Source of the DNA: Serripes groenlandicus
Lineage: Eukaryota > Mollusca > Bivalvia > Cardiida > Cardiidae
Assembly: GCA_031761405.1 (NCBI GenBank)
Contig: JASEVX010000008.1
Coordinates: forward strand, 37,653,511-37,717,510
Reading direction: 5' to 3'
DNA: 64,000 nucleotides
Part shown: in pieces, positions 63,557 through 64,000 of the stretch
Layout: each line of letters starts with the position of its first letter
How positions within the stretch are numbered: position 1 is the first letter of the stretch
Position numbers and translations under genes: made by a program
Notes under the pieces: generated by a model
Told to the model about the DNA's origin: nothing
What the model saw: only the letters and a program-made list of their open reading frames with translations
Database searches by the model: none

Positions 63557-63890
63557 TTAACCCTTCTCCAATTGCAGTCGCAGACTACTTTTGAAAACAT
63601 TGTGACTAAAGTATAATTTGCTCATTATAGTAGTTTGAGCCGTTCTACGAGACGGAGAAAACCAACATTATGGACTCTGCGTAATGTATCGCATTCCGTG
63701 CAGGCTGATCCGGGCCGACACTCCTGAAACAGAAAATCAACAAAAGGCGAAAAGTGTCTGCCGGGGTTTGCCTGCGCGGAATGCTTAGGCTGATCCGGGT
63801 CGATACTTTACGCATAGTCCACGCATGTTGGTGTTCTCGTAATTCGGCTCATTTGTCCTTTTGCTACGATGTGATCAACTCTGAACATGT
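63557..63890. mobile_element. MITE-B split at its hairpin by a MITE-A
   Basis: Left part: TTAACCCTTCTCCAATTGCA, CAGACTACTTTTGAAAACAT and TATAATTTGCTCATTATAG. After the MITE-A (63637-63850), TTTGTCCTTTTGCTACGATG and TGATCAACTCTG continue the right arm. The distal end is not clear. Confidence 0.75.
63637..63850. mobile_element. MITE-A copy 12, nested in a MITE-B hairpin
   Basis: Ends GAGCCGTTCTACGAGACGGA and TGTTCTCGTAATTCGGCTC, with GTTT and ATTT outside. It lacks about 45 bp of the middle (GGCCGACACTCCTGAAACAG joins the two halves). The core GCGAAAAGTGTCTGCC is present. Confidence 0.83.
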
Positions 63891-64000
63891 TTAAAGACAG
63901 TTGGTTCTGTGAGCTTAAACGACATTTGGTGCATTTCAAGCAGGCGGGTTTTAAATTGGTTATTGAAAATGGATAAACTGCTCCAAATGAGTAAATTGTT

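Overview
This window looks like non-coding, repeat-dominated nuclear DNA of an invertebrate animal. It carries tRNA-derived SINEs, many short inverted-repeat elements and long satellite arrays, and no bacterial gene organisation. I found no protein-coding gene, rRNA gene or functional tRNA gene that I can defend. The longest open frames lie in tandem arrays whose unit length is a multiple of three (75, 33, 81, 66, 54 bp), and several are open on both strands, so they are repeat artefacts. The repeat mix resembles what I associate with bivalve molluscs, possibly a dreissenid. That is an impression from memory, not a demonstrated assignment.

Four dispersed families explain most of the non-tandem sequence (names are mine). 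MITE-B: about 45 copies or fragments of roughly 200-235 bp, bounded by TTAA, with CCCTTTCC / GGAAAGGG termini and a central hairpin; TTAA target plus CCC terminus suggests piggyBac-type mobilisation. MITE-A: 12 copies of about 260 bp with GAGCCGT..ACGGCTC ends and often a 4-bp AT-rich flanking duplication. Element C: four copies of about 215-250 bp with CGAGGGCTTGG inverted ends and a central hairpin. SINE-1 and SINE-2: two tRNA-derived SINE families with different heads and a shared 3' end finishing in AATC repeats. Rarer items are two copies of a hAT-like element that each contain a MITE-A, a repeat with a TTCTG tail, and a 1.2-kb long-TIR element holding a 5S-rRNA-like segment.

Layout. 1-2290: 75-bp tandem array that is an amplified SINE-1 tRNA-like head, still joined to its SINE body. 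2291-11454: MITEs, SINE fragments and a 33-bp array. 11455-24157: a 12.7-kb satellite of an 81-bp unit with higher-order duplications. 24158-36800: SINEs, MITEs, element C and 41-, 66/62- and 42-bp arrays. 37138-38318: long-TIR element. 38319-50720: mixed MITEs, SINEs, hAT-like composites, 34- and 61-bp arrays and homopolymer tracts. 50760-57370: arrays of 54 bp, 26/52 bp and a GC-rich ~11-bp minisatellite. 57371-64000: mostly MITE-B and MITE-A copies.

The most informative points are the SINE-head satellite, the paired (compensatory) changes at MITE-B hairpin tips, nested insertions that expose the TTAA target, the 5S-like segment, and the hAT-like element that amplified with a MITE inside it. 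All positions and copy counts come from reading by eye; element edges may be off by several bases.
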